A stretch of DNA of 64,000 bases from Stenotrophomonas maltophilia (GCF_002799155.1 NZ_NERD01000002.1:1178001-1242000), one strand, 5' to 3'. Numbered from the stretch's first letter, positions 44,484-54,697 are shown. Numbers and translations: made by a program. The notes: generated by a model not told the origin, from the sequence alone.

Positions 44484-44539
44484 TCAGCATTGAGCCAACG
44501 CGGCCACGTGCCGCCCAGCCGAGACAACGAGCCCAGCGA

Positions 44540-44932
44540 ATGGCGACCAGACAACGCCCACTTTCCCCGCACCTTCAGGTGTATCGCTGGCAGATTCAGA
44601 TGGCCACCTCGATCCTGCATCGAGCCACTGGCGTCTTTCTGTCTGTTGGTGCCCTCATCATCGCTGCCGGCCTGCTGGCCCTGATGATGGGGCCCGAGTC
44701 CTGGAACTGCTTCACCGGCCATGCCGGGGCCTGGTATGGCCGCGTGTTCCTGTTCGCGTGGACATGGTCGTTCGCCTATCACCTGTGCAATGGCATCCGC
44801 CACGTGGTGCAGGACTTCGCCATCGGCTTCAGCATCCCCGCCTTCATCCGCAGCAGCTGGCTTTCGGTCATCGGCAGCCTGGTGATCACCCTGCTGGTGT
44901 GGGCCTATGTGATGTTCGGAGGTGCCGCGTGA
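44540..44932 (+). CDS. sdhC: Succinate dehydrogenase cytochrome b556 subunit
   Basis: This 130-residue membrane anchor has three predicted helices. The quinone-site region RPLSPHLQVYRWQIQMATSI is followed by LHRATGVFLS. The heme-ligand His region is AYHLCNGIRHVVQD. The ATG at 44540 was chosen because homologues start just before this motif. The stop overlaps the sdhD GTG as GTGA. Confidence 0.94.
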   Translation: MATRQRPLSPHLQVYRWQIQMATSILHRATGVFLSVGALIIAAGLLALMMGPESWNCFTGHAGAWYGRVFLFAWTWSFAYHLCNGIRHVVQDFAIGFSIPAFIRSSWLSVIGSLVITLLVWAYVMFGGAA

Positions 44933-45315
44933 GCAAGTTCCGTACCCCGTTGAAGAACGTGCGCGGCCTCGGTTCGGCCAAGACCGGCACCGAGCACTTC
45001 GTGCACCAGCGCCTGACCGCCGCCGCCCTGGTGGTGCTGGGCATCTGGTTCCTGGTCTTCGTGCTGGGCCTGCTTGGCTCGGATTACGCGACTGCCGCCG
45101 CTGCCGTGGCCAAGCCGTGGAATGCGGTGCCGCTGATCGGCCTGCTGATCGCCATGTTCTGGCACGCGCAGCTCGGCATGCAGGTCGTGCTGGAAGACTA
45201 CATCCACGAATCGCTGCTGGCCCTGGTGCTGCAGACCGCGGTGAAGTTCGTCGCCGTGCTCGGCATGATCGTCAGTGTGTTTGCGGTGGGTCGCATCGCC
45301 CTCGGCGTTGCCTGA
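44929..45315 (+). CDS. sdhD: Succinate dehydrogenase membrane anchor subunit
   Basis: This 128-residue protein has three predicted helices. It starts at GTG (MSKFRTPLKNVRGLGSAKTG), which overlaps the sdhC stop. HFVHQRLTAAALVVLG and FWHAQLGMQVVLEDYIH contain the heme and quinone-site residues typical of SdhD. Confidence 0.93.
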   Translation: MSKFRTPLKNVRGLGSAKTGTEHFVHQRLTAAALVVLGIWFLVFVLGLLGSDYATAAAAVAKPWNAVPLIGLLIAMFWHAQLGMQVVLEDYIHESLLALVLQTAVKFVAVLGMIVSVFAVGRIALGVA

Positions 45316-45346
45316 GCCCAGGCACCAACACAGGAATCCAGATTAG

Positions 45347-47137
45347 ATGTCCGCTTACAAGATCACCGAACACAAGTACGACATGGTCGTGGTCGGCGCC
45401 GGCGGCGCCGGCCTGCGCGCCACGTTCGGCCTGGCCGCCAAGGGCCTGCAGACCGTGTGCCTGACCAAGGTCTTCCCGACCCGTTCGCACACCGTTGCCG
45501 CCCAGGGCGGCATCTCGGCCGCACTCGCCAACATGGGTGAGGACGACTGGCGCTACCACTTCTTCGACACCATCAAGGGTTCGGACTGGCTGGGTGACCA
45601 GGACGCCATCGAATACATGTGCCGTGAGGCCATCCCGGCCATCATCGAGCTCGAGCACTACGGCGTGCCGTTCTCGCGCACCGCCGAAGGCAAGATCTAC
45701 CAGCGTCCGTTCGGTGGCATGACCACCAAGTACGGCGAAGGCCCGGCGGCGCAGCGTACCTGCGCGGCGGCCGACCGTACCGGCCACGCGATGCTGCACA
45801 CCCTGTACCAGCAGTCGCTGAAGCACGATGCGCGCTTCATGATCGAGTACTTCGCGCTCGACCTGATCTTCGACGAGGAAGGTGCCTGCCGCGGCGTGCT
45901 GGCCCTGGACATGTCCGATGGCACCCTGCATCTGTTCCGCGCCCAGGGCGTGGTGCTCGCCACCGGCGGTTACGGGCGTGCCTACTTCAGTGCCACCTCG
46001 GCGCACACCTGCACCGGCGACGGTGGCGGCCTGGCCATGCGTGCCGGCATCGCCATGCAGGACATGGAGTTCGTGCAGTTCCACCCGACCGGCATCTACG
46101 GCGCCGGCTGCCTGATCACCGAGGGTGTCCGCGGTGAAGGCGGCATCCTGCGCAACAGCAGCGGCGAGCGCTTCATGGAGCGCTACGCACCGCACTACAA
46201 GGACCTGGCCTCGCGCGACGTGGTCAGCCGTTCGATGACCATCGAGATCCGCGAAGGCCGCGGCGTCGGCGAGCACAAGGATCACATCCTGCTCGACCTG
46301 ACCCACCTCGGCCCGGGCGTGATCGACGAGAAGCTGCCGGGCATCGCCGAGAGCGCCCGCATCTTCGCTGGCGTCGACGTGCACAAGCAGCCGATCCCGG
46401 TCATCCCGACCGTGCACTACAACATGGGCGGCATCCCGACCAACTATCACGGTGAAGTGGTGCAGAAGGTCGGCGACAACGACAATGCGGTCGTGCCGGG
46501 CCTGTACGCCATCGGCGAAGCCGCCTGCGTATCCGTGCACGGCGCCAACCGCCTGGGTTCGAACTCGCTGCTGGACCTGGTGGTGTTCGGTCGTGCGGTG
46601 GCCAACCGCTGCGCCGAGACCATCAAGCCGGGCGCATCGCACAAGCCGCTGCCGGCCGACGCCTGCGACAAGGCGCTGGGCCTGCTGGACAAGCTGCGCC
46701 ACGCCAACGGCGATACCCCGACCTCGGTCATCCGCGATCGCATGCAGCGCACCATGCAGGCCGACGCGGCGGTCTTCCGCACCAGCCAGACGCTGAAGGA
46801 AGGCTGCGAGAAGATGGACAAGATCTTCGACTCGTTCCAGGACGTGAAGGTCTCCGACCGTTCGCTGGTGTGGAACTCGGACCTGATCGAGACCTACGAG
46901 CTGAACAACCTGCTGCTCAACGCGGTGGCGACGATCAACTCGGCCGAACAGCGCAAGGAAAGCCGCGGCGCGCATGCGCACGAGGACTTCCCGGACCGCG
47001 ACGACGTCAACTGGCAGAAGCACACCCTGGTCAGCGTCGACGAGAAGGGCAAGTGCAGCTTCGACTACCGTCCGGTGCACATGTACACGTTGACCGACGA
47101 CGTGTCCGTGGTGCCGCCGAAGCCGCGCGTGTACTGA
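45347..47137 (+). CDS. sdhA: Succinate dehydrogenase flavoprotein subunit
   Basis: This 596-residue flavoprotein oxidises succinate. The FAD-binding GxGxxG is [11 protein letters not shown], and the covalent FAD His is in [37 protein letters not shown] and [10 protein letters not shown] carry substrate residues. It follows sdhD by 31 bases within sdhCDAB. Confidence 0.97.
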   Translation: MSAYKITEHKYDMVVVGAGGAGLRATFGLAAKGLQTVCLTKVFPTRSHTVAAQGGISAALANMGEDDWRYHFFDTIKGSDWLGDQDAIEYMCREAIPAIIELEHYGVPFSRTAEGKIYQRPFGGMTTKYGEGPAAQRTCAAADRTGHAMLHTLYQQSLKHDARFMIEYFALDLIFDEEGACRGVLALDMSDGTLHLFRAQGVVLATGGYGRAYFSATSAHTCTGDGGGLAMRAGIAMQDMEFVQFHPTGIYGAGCLITEGVRGEGGILRNSSGERFMERYAPHYKDLASRDVVSRSMTIEIREGRGVGEHKDHILLDLTHLGPGVIDEKLPGIAESARIFAGVDVHKQPIPVIPTVHYNMGGIPTNYHGEVVQKVGDNDNAVVPGLYAIGEAACVSVHGANRLGSNSLLDLVVFGRAVANRCAETIKPGASHKPLPADACDKALGLLDKLRHANGDTPTSVIRDRMQRTMQADAAVFRTSQTLKEGCEKMDKIFDSFQDVKVSDRSLVWNSDLIETYELNNLLLNAVATINSAEQRKESRGAHAHEDFPDRDDVNWQKHTLVSVDEKGKCSFDYRPVHMYTLTDDVSVVPPKPRVY

Positions 47138-47203
47138 TCCGACCCCGCCTACCATGCAATCCGCGCCCACGGGCGCGGGCCGCCTGAGCCAACGAGAGCA
47201 GCC

Positions 47204-47989
47204 ATGGCCGAGTTTTCACTCCCCAAGAATTCCAAGATCACGAAGGGCAAGCACTTCCCCGTCAAGAACGGCGGCAACAACGTGCGCACCTTCAAGATCT
47301 ACCGCTGGAGTCCGGACGACGACAGCAACCCGCGCACCGATACCTATGAAGTCGATCTGGACGCCTGTGGCCCGATGGTCCTGGACGCCCTGATCAAGAT
47401 CAAGAACGAGATCGACCCGACCCTGACCTTCCGCCGCTCGTGCCGCGAAGGTATCTGTGGTTCGTGCGCGATGAACATCGACGGCACCAACACCCTGGCC
47501 TGCACCCGAGCCATCTCGGACTGCGGCAAGAAGGAAGTGCCGATCTACCCGCTGCCGCACATGAACGTGGTCAAGGACCTGGTTCCGGACCTGACCCACT
47601 TCTACGCGCAGTACGCCTCGATCAAGCCGTGGATCCGCACCCAGACCCCGGCACCGCCGGACCGTGAGCGCCTGCAGTCGCCGGAAGACCGCAAGAAGCT
47701 GGACGGCCTGTACGAGTGCATCCTGTGCGCCTGCTGCTCGACCAGCTGCCCGAGCTACTGGTGGAACGGCGAGCGTTACCTGGGCCCGGCGATCCTGCTG
47801 CAGGCCTACCGCTGGATCATCGACTCGCGCGATGAGGACACCGGTGCGCGCCTGGACGATCTGGAGGATCCGTTCAAGCTGTACCGCTGCCACACCATCA
47901 TGAACTGCGCCCGGACCTGCCCGAAGGGCCTGAACCCGGCGCTGGCGATCGCCGAGATCAAGAAGCTGATGATGGAACGCCGCGCCTGA
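47204..47989 (+). CDS. sdhB: Succinate dehydrogenase iron-sulfur subunit
   Basis: This 261-residue subunit carries the [2Fe-2S] motif [16 protein letters not shown], the [4Fe-4S] motif [12 protein letters not shown] and the [3Fe-4S] motif [17 protein letters not shown]. It transfers electrons from SdhA to quinone. It is the last structural subunit before a repeat pair and sdhE. Confidence 0.97.
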   Translation: MAEFSLPKNSKITKGKHFPVKNGGNNVRTFKIYRWSPDDDSNPRTDTYEVDLDACGPMVLDALIKIKNEIDPTLTFRRSCREGICGSCAMNIDGTNTLACTRAISDCGKKEVPIYPLPHMNVVKDLVPDLTHFYAQYASIKPWIRTQTPAPPDRERLQSPEDRKKLDGLYECILCACCSTSCPSYWWNGERYLGPAILLQAYRWIIDSRDEDTGARLDDLEDPFKLYRCHTIMNCARTCPKGLNPALAIAEIKKLMMERRA

Positions 47990-48008
47990 TCGGGCCTGGC
48001 TGTACCTG

Positions 48009-48065
48009 GTGGAGCCACGCCATGCGTGGCTGTGCCATCCCAGTAGAGCCACGCCATGCGTGGCT
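48009..48065 (+). repeat. Tandem pair of SMAG palindromes between sdhB and sdhE
   Basis: Two direct copies (48009-48031 and 48043-48065) read GTGG or GTAG followed by AGCCACGC-CAT-GCGTGGCT, 11 bases apart. They fill the gap between sdhB and sdhE and may protect or attenuate the mRNA. Confidence 0.88.
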
Positions 48066-48087
48066 TTGCTGTATCTGGAGAAGCACG

Positions 48088-48336
48088 ATGGAAGAAGACG
48101 TTCTGCTGAAGAAGCTGCGCTGGCGCTGCCGCCGCGGCATGCGCGAGCTGGACCAGCTGTTCGGCCGTTACCTGGACCACGAGTGGAGCACTGCGCCGAC
48201 CGAAGAACGCGAGGTTTTCCTGTTCCTGCTCGACTGCGAGGACGATAAGTTGTGGCGCTGGTTCATGGGCTATGAGGCCTGCCCGCATGCGCACGCGATC
48301 CCCCTCATGCAGAAGATCCTCGCCCTCAAGTCTTGA
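48088..48336 (+). CDS. sdhE: FAD assembly factor SdhE
   Basis: This 82-residue protein carries the [13 protein letters not shown] stretch with the RGxxE motif needed for SdhA flavinylation. It continues with [18 protein letters not shown]. The ATG at 48088 starts [12 protein letters not shown]; the upstream frame is the SMAG repeat. The gene continues into an overlapping ygfX-like frame, as in E. coli. Confidence 0.93.
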   Translation: MEEDVLLKKLRWRCRRGMRELDQLFGRYLDHEWSTAPTEEREVFLFLLDCEDDKLWRWFMGYEACPHAHAIPLMQKILALKS

Positions 48337-48736
48337 GTGGCGCCCCTCGCGGCTGCAGGCCGCCGCCCAGCTGGCGGTGCTGCTGGCCGCGCCCTGGCTG
48401 CTGCGCGCCTCTGACCTGCCGCCAAGGCTGCTGGTCCCCGCGGTGGTACTGGCCTGGTGCGTAGGCCTGGCCGAACTGGCCTGGCGCCAACGCAGGCCGC
48501 GCGTGCCGGTGCTCCTGCCTCCGCTTCCCGAGCCGCTGCGGGTGGCCGGGCAGGATGTCGAGGCACCCCGGCTGGTGGTGCGCGGGCCATGGCTGCTGTT
48601 GCACTGGCATCAGGGTCGGCGCCGCCAACGCCTGCTGTTCTGGCCCGATGTGCTGGATTCGGGGCAGCGACGTGAACTGCGACTGGCCGTGGCCGCACGC
48701 GCCGTTTCCCGTCGGCCCCGTACGATGGCACCATAA
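48287..48736 (+). CDS. YgfX-like membrane protein
   Basis: This protein has up to 149 residues, with two hydrophobic helices near its middle ([11 protein letters not shown] and [19 protein letters not shown]). The C-terminal half, [21 protein letters not shown], resembles E. coli YgfX (CptA), which is also encoded right after sdhE. The start is uncertain: the ATG at 48287 overlaps sdhE by 50 bases, and no closer ATG, GTG or TTG exists. YgfX has been reported as an inner-membrane partner of SdhE and as a toxin acting on cytoskeletal proteins. Confidence 0.7.
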   Translation: MRTRSPSCRRSSPSSLEWRPSRLQAAAQLAVLLAAPWLLRASDLPPRLLVPAVVLAWCVGLAELAWRQRRPRVPVLLPPLPEPLRVAGQDVEAPRLVVRGPWLLLHWHQGRRRQRLLFWPDVLDSGQRRELRLAVAARAVSRRPRTMAP

Positions 48737-48759
48737 GCTGAATTGACCGGCGTGCCTGC

Positions 48760-50001
48760 ATGTTCAAACCCATTCCCGTGGCCATCGGCCTGCGCTACCT
48801 GCGCGCCAAGCGCCGCAACGGCTTCATCTCCTTCATCTCGATGGCATCGATCCTGGGCATCGCGCTCGGGGTTACGGTGCTGATCACCACCCTGGCCGTG
48901 ATGAGCGGTTTCCAGAAGGAAATCCGCAGCCGCCTGCTGCAGATGACCGCGCACACCACCATCAGCCGCGACGGCGAGCCGATGCCGGACTGGATGCGCG
49001 TGGTCGACATCGCCGGCAAGGACCCGCGCGTGGCCGGTGCCGCGCCGTACATCGAGATCCAGTCGATGATCAGCGGCCCGCGCGTGCAGGGCGCGATCAT
49101 CCAGGGCATCGATCCGGCGCTGGAGCCGAAGGTGTCGGTGATCGACAAGAAGGTCACCAAGGGCAGCTATGACAGCCTCAAGCCAGGCAGCTTCAACCTG
49201 CTGCTGGGCAAGGAGCTGGCGATCTGGCTGGGCGTGGACGTGGGCGACCAGGTGCTGGTGACCTTCGCCGAGGTGCAGGGCACGCCTGCCGGCGCAGTGC
49301 CGCGGATGAAACGCTTCACCGTCAGTGGCATCTTCGAGGCCGGCTACAACGAGGTCGACCGCGGCGTGGGCTTTGCCAACATGCAGGACCTGGAGCGCGT
49401 GCTGCGCAGCGACGGTGCCACCGGCGTGCGGCTGAAACTGCACGACATGGACCGCTCGCTGGAAGTGGGCGTGGACCTGGCGCAGAGCCTCGGCGGTGCG
49501 TACCGGGTGAGTGACTGGACCCAGCAGAACGCCAACCTCTACCACTCGCTGCGCATGGAAAAGGTGGTGATGGGCATCCTGCTGTCGCTGATCATCGCCA
49601 TGGGTGCCTTCAACCTGGTGTCCTCGCAGGTGATGCTGGTGACCGACAAGCAGGCCGACATCGCCATCCTGCGCACGCTGGGCCTGACCCCGGGCGGGGT
49701 GATGCAGGTGTTCATGGTGCAGGGTTCGCTGATCGGCATCTTCGGCACGCTGGCCGGCCTGATCGGCGGCATCACCCTGACCCTCAACCTGGAGCGGATT
49801 CTCGGCGCCATCGAGAGCGTGTTCAACGTCAAGCTGTTGCCGGAGGACGTCTACTACATCACCGGCCTGCCGACCGACATGCAGACCGGCGACGTGGTGG
49901 CGATCACCGTGGTCGCACTGCTGATGAGTTTCCTGGCCACCCTGTATCCCGCCTGGCGGGCAGCACGCACCCAGCCGGCGGAGGCCCTGCGTTATGAATA
50001 A
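48760..50001 (+). CDS. lolC: Lipoprotein-releasing ABC permease
   Basis: This 413-residue permease has four helices. The first follows [20 protein letters not shown], and three lie near the C-terminus with [15 protein letters not shown] between them. It belongs to the LolC/LolE family that releases outer-membrane lipoproteins to LolA. Only one permease gene precedes lolD, so it may act as a homodimer (LolF-type). It overlaps lolD by eight bases. Confidence 0.92.
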   Translation: MFKPIPVAIGLRYLRAKRRNGFISFISMASILGIALGVTVLITTLAVMSGFQKEIRSRLLQMTAHTTISRDGEPMPDWMRVVDIAGKDPRVAGAAPYIEIQSMISGPRVQGAIIQGIDPALEPKVSVIDKKVTKGSYDSLKPGSFNLLLGKELAIWLGVDVGDQVLVTFAEVQGTPAGAVPRMKRFTVSGIFEAGYNEVDRGVGFANMQDLERVLRSDGATGVRLKLHDMDRSLEVGVDLAQSLGGAYRVSDWTQQNANLYHSLRMEKVVMGILLSLIIAMGAFNLVSSQVMLVTDKQADIAILRTLGLTPGGVMQVFMVQGSLIGIFGTLAGLIGGITLTLNLERILGAIESVFNVKLLPEDVYYITGLPTDMQTGDVVAITVVALLMSFLATLYPAWRAARTQPAEALRYE

Positions 50002-50707
50002 GGTCTTCAACCGCGGCGATGAAGTGATCCGCGCCGAAGCACTGGGCAAGACCTACGCCGAGGGGCGCATGCAGACCCCGGTGTTCGACGGCCTGGACCT
50101 GACCGTGACCGCCGGCGAAACGGTGGCGATCATCGGTGCGTCCGGTGCCGGCAAGAGCACGCTGCTGCATCTGCTGGGTGGCCTCGACATTCCGACTGCG
50201 GGTGAGGTCTACGTGACCGGCCAGCGCATGTCGGCGCTGTCCGATACCGCGCGCGGCCTGCTGCGCAACCAGGCGCTGGGCTTTGTGTACCAGTTCCACC
50301 ATCTGCTTCCCGAGTTCACTGCGCTGGAAAACGTGATGATGCCGGTGCTGCTGGCCGGCACCGCCGTGGCCGAGGCGAGCAGCCGGGCCACCACGCTGCT
50401 GGAAGCGGTCGGCCTCGGCCATCGCCTGGACCACAAGCCGGGCGAGCTGTCCGGCGGTGAGCGCCAGCGTGCGGCCGTTGCGCGTGCGCTGGTGAACCAT
50501 CCGGCCTGCGTGCTGGGTGATGAGCCAACCGGCAACCTGGATGACCGCACCGCTGCGACCGTGTTCGAGCTGATGCTGGAACTCAACCGCGCGCGCCATA
50601 CCAGCCTGGTGCTGGTCACCCACGACCGCAGCTTGGCGCGCCGCCTCGATCGCGTGCTGGAGCTGCGCGAAGGTCGCCTGCACGCACTGGCCCACGCCGA
50701 CGTCTGA
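49994..50707 (+). CDS. lolD: Lipoprotein-releasing ABC ATPase
   Basis: This 237-residue ATPase has Walker [10 protein letters not shown], the signature [15 protein letters not shown] and Walker [33 protein letters not shown] is typical of LolD. It pairs with the upstream permease. Confidence 0.95.
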   Translation: MNKVFNRGDEVIRAEALGKTYAEGRMQTPVFDGLDLTVTAGETVAIIGASGAGKSTLLHLLGGLDIPTAGEVYVTGQRMSALSDTARGLLRNQALGFVYQFHHLLPEFTALENVMMPVLLAGTAVAEASSRATTLLEAVGLGHRLDHKPGELSGGERQRAAVARALVNHPACVLGDEPTGNLDDRTAATVFELMLELNRARHTSLVLVTHDRSLARRLDRVLELREGRLHALAHADV

Positions 50708-50814
50708 GCGGCCGGCAACGGCCGCCTCCCGGCGCCTGAACGGGTTTACCCGCCATCGCGCCGGCCGCACGTCGGTCGGCGCATGATCGCAGCAGGTTCC
50801 CCGAGGAGATCGCC

Positions 50815-51273
50815 ATGAAGACCCCGATCCTGATCGCCGGACTCTGCCTGGCGCTGGCCGCCTGCGCGACGACCGGCCGGCTCAGCAGTACCGAGAAACT
50901 GGATCTGTACCGTGCCCACGCGGGCGCGCCGCAGAGCGACATGCAGTTCTTCGGCAGCCTCAATGGCTGGACCGAGCTGGGTGACAGCGCGCTGGCGGTG
51001 TGGACGCGCCCCAGCGAAGCCTATCTGCTGGAGCTGAATGGTCCGTGCCAGGATTTGCCGTATGCCACCGCCATCGGCCTGACCAGTCGGATGAACCGGG
51101 TTTCGGCGCGCTTCGACAAGGTGCTGGTGCGCGACCCCACCGGCGGCCCGCGCCTGCCGTGCTTCATCAACAGCATCCGCAGGCTGGACGTGAAGGCACT
51201 GCGTGCCTCCGAGCAGGAACTGCGCCAGGCGCAGGTGCAGGAGCGCGAGGAAGGTGCCGCACCGGCGAAATGA
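50815..51273 (+). CDS. DUF6491-like lipoprotein
   Basis: This 152-residue protein has a lipobox at L14-A15-A16-C17. GSLNGWTELGDSALAVWT and AYLLELNGPCQDLPYA resemble small Xanthomonadaceae lipoproteins grouped as DUF6491. Two Cys (in GPCQDL and LPCFINS) could form a disulfide. Function is unknown. AGGAG precedes the ATG. Confidence 0.78.
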   Translation: MKTPILIAGLCLALAACATTGRLSSTEKLDLYRAHAGAPQSDMQFFGSLNGWTELGDSALAVWTRPSEAYLLELNGPCQDLPYATAIGLTSRMNRVSARFDKVLVRDPTGGPRLPCFINSIRRLDVKALRASEQELRQAQVQEREEGAAPAK

Positions 51274-51277
51274 TCAG

Positions 51278-51344
51278 AAAAGGGGACGGAGAGCATCAAG
51301 TCGTTTGCGGCACAAGCGGCTTGATCCTCTCCGTACCCCTTTTT
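51278..51344. terminator. Long hairpin terminator (family A, copy 2)
   Basis: AAAAGGGGACGGAGA and its near-complement form a long, slightly mismatched stem with A and T tails. It lies between the convergent DUF6491 and yggX genes. It shares the arm sequence and setting of the hairpin at 10978. Confidence 0.82.
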
Positions 51345-51348
51345 GTTG

Positions 51349-51618
51349 TCAGGCTTCAGGGGTGAAGCCGGCAGGCTTTTCCGCGTCCTTCTCGAACAGG
51401 AACTTGACCAGCTCGCCCTCGAGGAACGCACGATGTTCGGGCGTGCGCGGTGACAGACGGTTCTCGTTGATCAGCATGGTCTGGTGCGCCAGCCATGCGG
51501 CCCAGGCCTGCTTGCCGATGTTGTTGAAGATGCGCTGGCCCAGCTCGCCGGGGTAGGGCACGAAGTCCAGGCCCTCGGCATCGCGTTGTTCGTACTGGCA
51601 GAAGACGTTTCGGGGCAT
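51349..51618 (-). CDS. yggX: Fe(2+)-trafficking protein YggX
   Basis: This 89-residue protein begins [19 protein letters not shown] and contains [18 protein letters not shown], matching YggX throughout. It limits oxidative damage to Fe-S clusters. A GTG three codons upstream would overlap the mutY stop, but the ATG at 51618 aligns with known family starts. The mutY-yggX order is conserved in gammaproteobacteria. Confidence 0.94.
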   Translation of the reverse strand: MPRNVFCQYEQRDAEGLDFVPYPGELGQRIFNNIGKQAWAAWLAHQTMLINENRLSPRTPEHRAFLEGELVKFLFEKDAEKPAGFTPEA

Positions 51619-51623
51619 GGCGC

Positions 51624-52748
51624 TCACTCGTGGTTGCGGGTTTTCGTGGATTTTCGTTTCGGCGCCTTGATCGTGGCGCCGTCGAGCAGTTTGCGGATCG
51701 GTGCCGGCAGGCCCAGCGCGGGCAGTTCGTCGGCGGCCACCCAGCGCAGCGTGGGTTCTTCCACGCGCAGGCCGTGTACCTGCCGCGACAGTACCTGCAG
51801 GTGCAGTTTGTAGTGGCTGAAGGTGTGCTGCAGCAACGGCAGCTCCTCGGCGTCTTCCAGAGAGCCTTCAACGTGCGCGTCGAACCAGTCCTGCAGCTCG
51901 CTGCCGGCCTCGGCCTGCGGCAGCGTCCACAGCTGCGCCCAGATGCCGCTGTCCGGTCGCTTCTGCAGAAGCACGCGCTGCTGTGCGTCGCGCAGCAGCA
52001 GCGCCACTGCTTCACGTTCGGGCAGGGTCTTGCTGGGCTTGGGCGTCGGCAGTTCGGCAGTGCGGCCTTCGCGCCGGGCCACGCAGTCATCCTGCAGCGG
52101 GCAGATCACGCAGGCGGGTTTGGCGCGGCTGCACACGGTCGCGCCCAGGTCCATCTGTGCCTGGGTGTAATCGGCCATGCGCCCCTCCGGCACCTGTGCC
52201 ACGTGTGCCTCGGCGATCGCCCACAGCCGCTTTTCAATGGCGGGCAGGCCGGGGAAGCCCTCGATGCCGTGGTAGCGGCTGAGCACGCGCTTGACGTTGC
52301 CATCGAGGATCGCGAACGGGTCATTCCAGGCCTGGCTGAGGATCGCGCCGGCGGTGCTGCGGCCGATTCCAGGCAGCGCATGCAATGCATCGAAGTCACG
52401 TGGCAGATCGCCGTCGTGCATTTCCACGCAGCGCTTTGCAGCGGCATGCAGGTTGCGTGCACGGGCGTAGTAGCCGAGCCCGGCCCACTGCGCCATCACC
52501 GCGTCATTGCTGGCGGCGGCAAGGTCGGGCAGGGTCGGGAAGTGCTGCAGGAACCGCTGGAAGTACGGGATGACCGTGGTCACCTGGGTCTGCTGCAGCA
52601 TGATTTCCGACAGCCAGACCCGGTAGGGGCTGCGCGGGTGCTGCCAGGGCAGGTCGTGACGGCCGTGGTCGTCGAACCAGTGCAGCAGGCGGGCGACGAA
52701 ACCATCGCGTTCTGCAGTCTCGGCGCTGGCGTGCGGCTGGCGGGGCAT
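51624..52748 (-). CDS. mutY: A/G-specific adenine DNA glycosylase
   Basis: This 374-residue repair enzyme removes A paired with 8-oxoG. It has [17 protein letters not shown], the helix-hairpin-helix [13 protein letters not shown], catalytic Asp in [11 protein letters not shown] and the [4Fe-4S] motif [23 protein letters not shown]-like C-terminal domain follows ([19 protein letters not shown]). It precedes yggX. Confidence 0.95.
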   Translation of the reverse strand: MPRQPHASAETAERDGFVARLLHWFDDHGRHDLPWQHPRSPYRVWLSEIMLQQTQVTTVIPYFQRFLQHFPTLPDLAAASNDAVMAQWAGLGYYARARNLHAAAKRCVEMHDGDLPRDFDALHALPGIGRSTAGAILSQAWNDPFAILDGNVKRVLSRYHGIEGFPGLPAIEKRLWAIAEAHVAQVPEGRMADYTQAQMDLGATVCSRAKPACVICPLQDDCVARREGRTAELPTPKPSKTLPEREAVALLLRDAQQRVLLQKRPDSGIWAQLWTLPQAEAGSELQDWFDAHVEGSLEDAEELPLLQHTFSHYKLHLQVLSRQVHGLRVEEPTLRWVAADELPALGLPAPIRKLLDGATIKAPKRKSTKTRNHE

Positions 52749-52765
52749 TGGCGTTCCAGAGAGGC

Positions 52766-52820
52766 AGCCACCGGTGGGGTGGCTCTACCAGGGTGCAGTA
52801 GAGCCACGCCATGCGTGGCT
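52766..52820. repeat. Head-to-head SMAG pair
   Basis: A minus-oriented copy ending in CTAC (52766-52788) faces a plus-oriented GTAG copy with AGCCACGC-CAT-GCGTGGCT (52798-52820). They lie between ftsY and mutY, which read the same way, in an 82-base gap. Confidence 0.82.
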
Positions 52821-52830
52821 GCGCGGTGTA

Positions 52831-54144
52831 TCAGGCACCCAGCGCTTCGGGCAGCAGGGCGTCGACGAAGGCTTCCGGGTCGAACACGCGCAGATCTTCC
52901 GGGCGCTCGCCAATGCCGGCGAAGCGGATCGGAATGCCGAACTCGCGGGCCAGCGCGAACACCACGCCGCCCTTGGCAGTGCCGTCCAGCTTGGTCACCA
53001 CCAGGCCGGTCACGTTCACTGCGGCATTGAACTGGCGCAGCTGCGACAGCGCGTTCTGGCCGGTGGTGCCGTCGATCACCATCAGCACTTCGTGGGGTGC
53101 GGTGGGGTCGATCTTGCCGAGCACGCGGCGGATCTTGCCCAGCTCGTTCATCAGGCCGGACTGGGTGTGCAGGCGGCCTGCGGTGTCGGCGATCAGCACC
53201 GAGGTGCCACGGGCCTTGCCGGCCTGCAACGCATCGAATGCCACCGAAGCAGCATCGGCGTTCTGCCCCTGCGCAACCACGGCCACGCCGTTGCGCTCGC
53301 CCCAGGCCTGCAGCTGGGCCACGGCGGCGGCACGGAAGGTATCGCCGGCGGCCAGCATCAGGCTGTGGCCTTCGTCCTTGAAGCGCTTGGCCAGCTTGCC
53401 GATGGTGGTGGTCTTGCCGACGCCGTTGACGCCGACGGTCAGTACCACGAAAGGCTTGGCAGTGCGGTCGATCACCAGCGGCTTGGCCACCGGCTGCAGG
53501 ATCGCGATCAGCTCGGCGCGCAGCGCGGCCAGCAGCGCATTGGCGTCAGCGAATTCGCGCGACTTCATGCGCTTGCGCAGGCCCTCGACCAGGTCGGTGG
53601 TGGCACCTACGCCGACGTCGGCGGTGATCAGTGCGGTTTCCAGCTCGTCCAGCAGGTCGTCGTCGAGCTTGGGGTTGCGCGAGAACAGGCCGCCGAAGCT
53701 GCGTGCGATGACGCTGTTGCGCAGGCGTTCGCGCCAGCCAGGCTTGCCGGCCGGGGCCGGGGCGGCATCGACCAGCACCGGCAGGTCAGTCGCAGGAGTG
53801 GCCGGCGCTTCGGCCGGGATGACCGGGGCCAGCGGTGCGAGCACGGCGGCCGCAGCCAGGGCCTCGGCTTCGAAGTCCTCCGCAGCGATGACGCGTTCCG
53901 CAGCCGGCGGTGCCGGTGCGGCGGCCGGCGCTTCGGGCACTGCGACGGGCGCCGGTGCAGGCGTCGGCGCGGGCGTGGCAGCCTCGGACGTGTTCGGAGC
54001 GGCTACCGGAGCGGCCGGGGCTTCTTCGACCGGGGCTGCGGACGGGAATGCCGCCGCCAGCTCTTCAGCCGAGTAGTGCTGGGTCTTGGGAGCCTCCGCT
54101 GCGGGGGCATCCTGGGGCTTCTTGCGGCGGAAAAAACTGAGCAT
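52831..54144 (-). CDS. ftsY: Signal recognition particle receptor FtsY
   Basis: This 437-residue GTPase has a long Ala/Pro/Glu-rich N-terminal A domain (about residues 15-140). The NG domain follows with GVNGVGKTTTIGKLA, DTAGRLHTQ and TKLDGTAKGG. It docks SRP-ribosome complexes at the membrane. The ATG at 54144 was chosen over a TTG two codons upstream. Confidence 0.95.
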   Translation of the reverse strand: MLSFFRRKKPQDAPAAEAPKTQHYSAEELAAAFPSAAPVEEAPAAPVAAPNTSEAATPAPTPAPAPVAVPEAPAAAPAPPAAERVIAAEDFEAEALAAAAVLAPLAPVIPAEAPATPATDLPVLVDAAPAPAGKPGWRERLRNSVIARSFGGLFSRNPKLDDDLLDELETALITADVGVGATTDLVEGLRKRMKSREFADANALLAALRAELIAILQPVAKPLVIDRTAKPFVVLTVGVNGVGKTTTIGKLAKRFKDEGHSLMLAAGDTFRAAAVAQLQAWGERNGVAVVAQGQNADAASVAFDALQAGKARGTSVLIADTAGRLHTQSGLMNELGKIRRVLGKIDPTAPHEVLMVIDGTTGQNALSQLRQFNAAVNVTGLVVTKLDGTAKGGVVFALAREFGIPIRFAGIGERPEDLRVFDPEAFVDALLPEALGA

Positions 54145-54273
54145 TGGCAAAAGGCGCTGAAATCAGGGGGATATGCTACCACTCGGGCCTGTCGGGCCGA
54201 TGTGGACTCAACATCGCGGCCTGCCGGCCGTTAACCGGTCCGGAGGGCTGCGCACGGCGGCCCGGAGACCGCC

Positions 54274-54573
54274 ATGAACAACGTGATGGGAATTGCCCTC
54301 AGCGGGATGCGTGCGGCCCAGCAGGGCGTGCAGGTGGCCGCGCACAACGTGGCCAACCTGGCGACCCCGGATGCCCAGCGCCTGCAGTTGCAGCGCGGTA
54401 CTGCGGAGCAGGGCGGGGTACAGGCCGCGGCGTTCCCCGCCGGCACCGATCCTGGTGCGCCATTGGGGGATCTGTTGGCCGCGAAAGCAGAGGTGGTCGC
54501 CTTCGCCGCCAATGCTGCGGTGATCCGCCGCCAGGACCAGATGCTGGGCTCGCTGCTGGATCGGGAAGCCTGA
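54274..54573 (+). CDS. Miniature flagellar rod/hook-like protein
   Basis: The N-terminal part of this 99-residue protein, ALSGMRAAQQGVQVAAHNVA followed by NLATPD, matches the conserved start of flagellar rod and hook proteins (FlgB/C/E/F/G). The C-terminal part, VVAFAANAAVIRRQDQMLGS, resembles their C-terminal helix. The whole central domain is missing, leaving only the two helices that pack together in axial proteins. No other flagellar gene is in the window. It is divergent from ftsY and followed by repeats. It may be a real small protein or a relic. Confidence 0.65.
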   Translation: MNNVMGIALSGMRAAQQGVQVAAHNVANLATPDAQRLQLQRGTAEQGGVQAAAFPAGTDPGAPLGDLLAAKAEVVAFAANAAVIRRQDQMLGSLLDREA

Positions 54574-54605
54574 ACCCCCTCGGCAGCTGCCAACCGCCAC
54601 TCCTG

Positions 54606-54697
54606 GTGGGTGCCAACCTTGGTTGGCACGCTTTTGGGGCGCCAACCAAGGTTGGTCTCTGCCAGGGCAGCAGTGCCAACCAAGGTTGGCACCTGCC
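54606..54697. repeat. Three clustered AACCTTGGTT palindromes
   Basis: Three related palindromes around CCAACCTTGGTTGG or its alternate phase lie at 54606-54629, 54639-54658 and 54672-54697. The same motif occurs at 22175 and in degenerate form at 56919. They lie between the mini flagellar-like gene and the end of htpG. Confidence 0.8.

Noticed and set aside
45272..47170. 632-residue minus-strand frame opposite sdhA
   Set aside because: His/Val/Arg-rich antisense shadow of a confidently identified gene.
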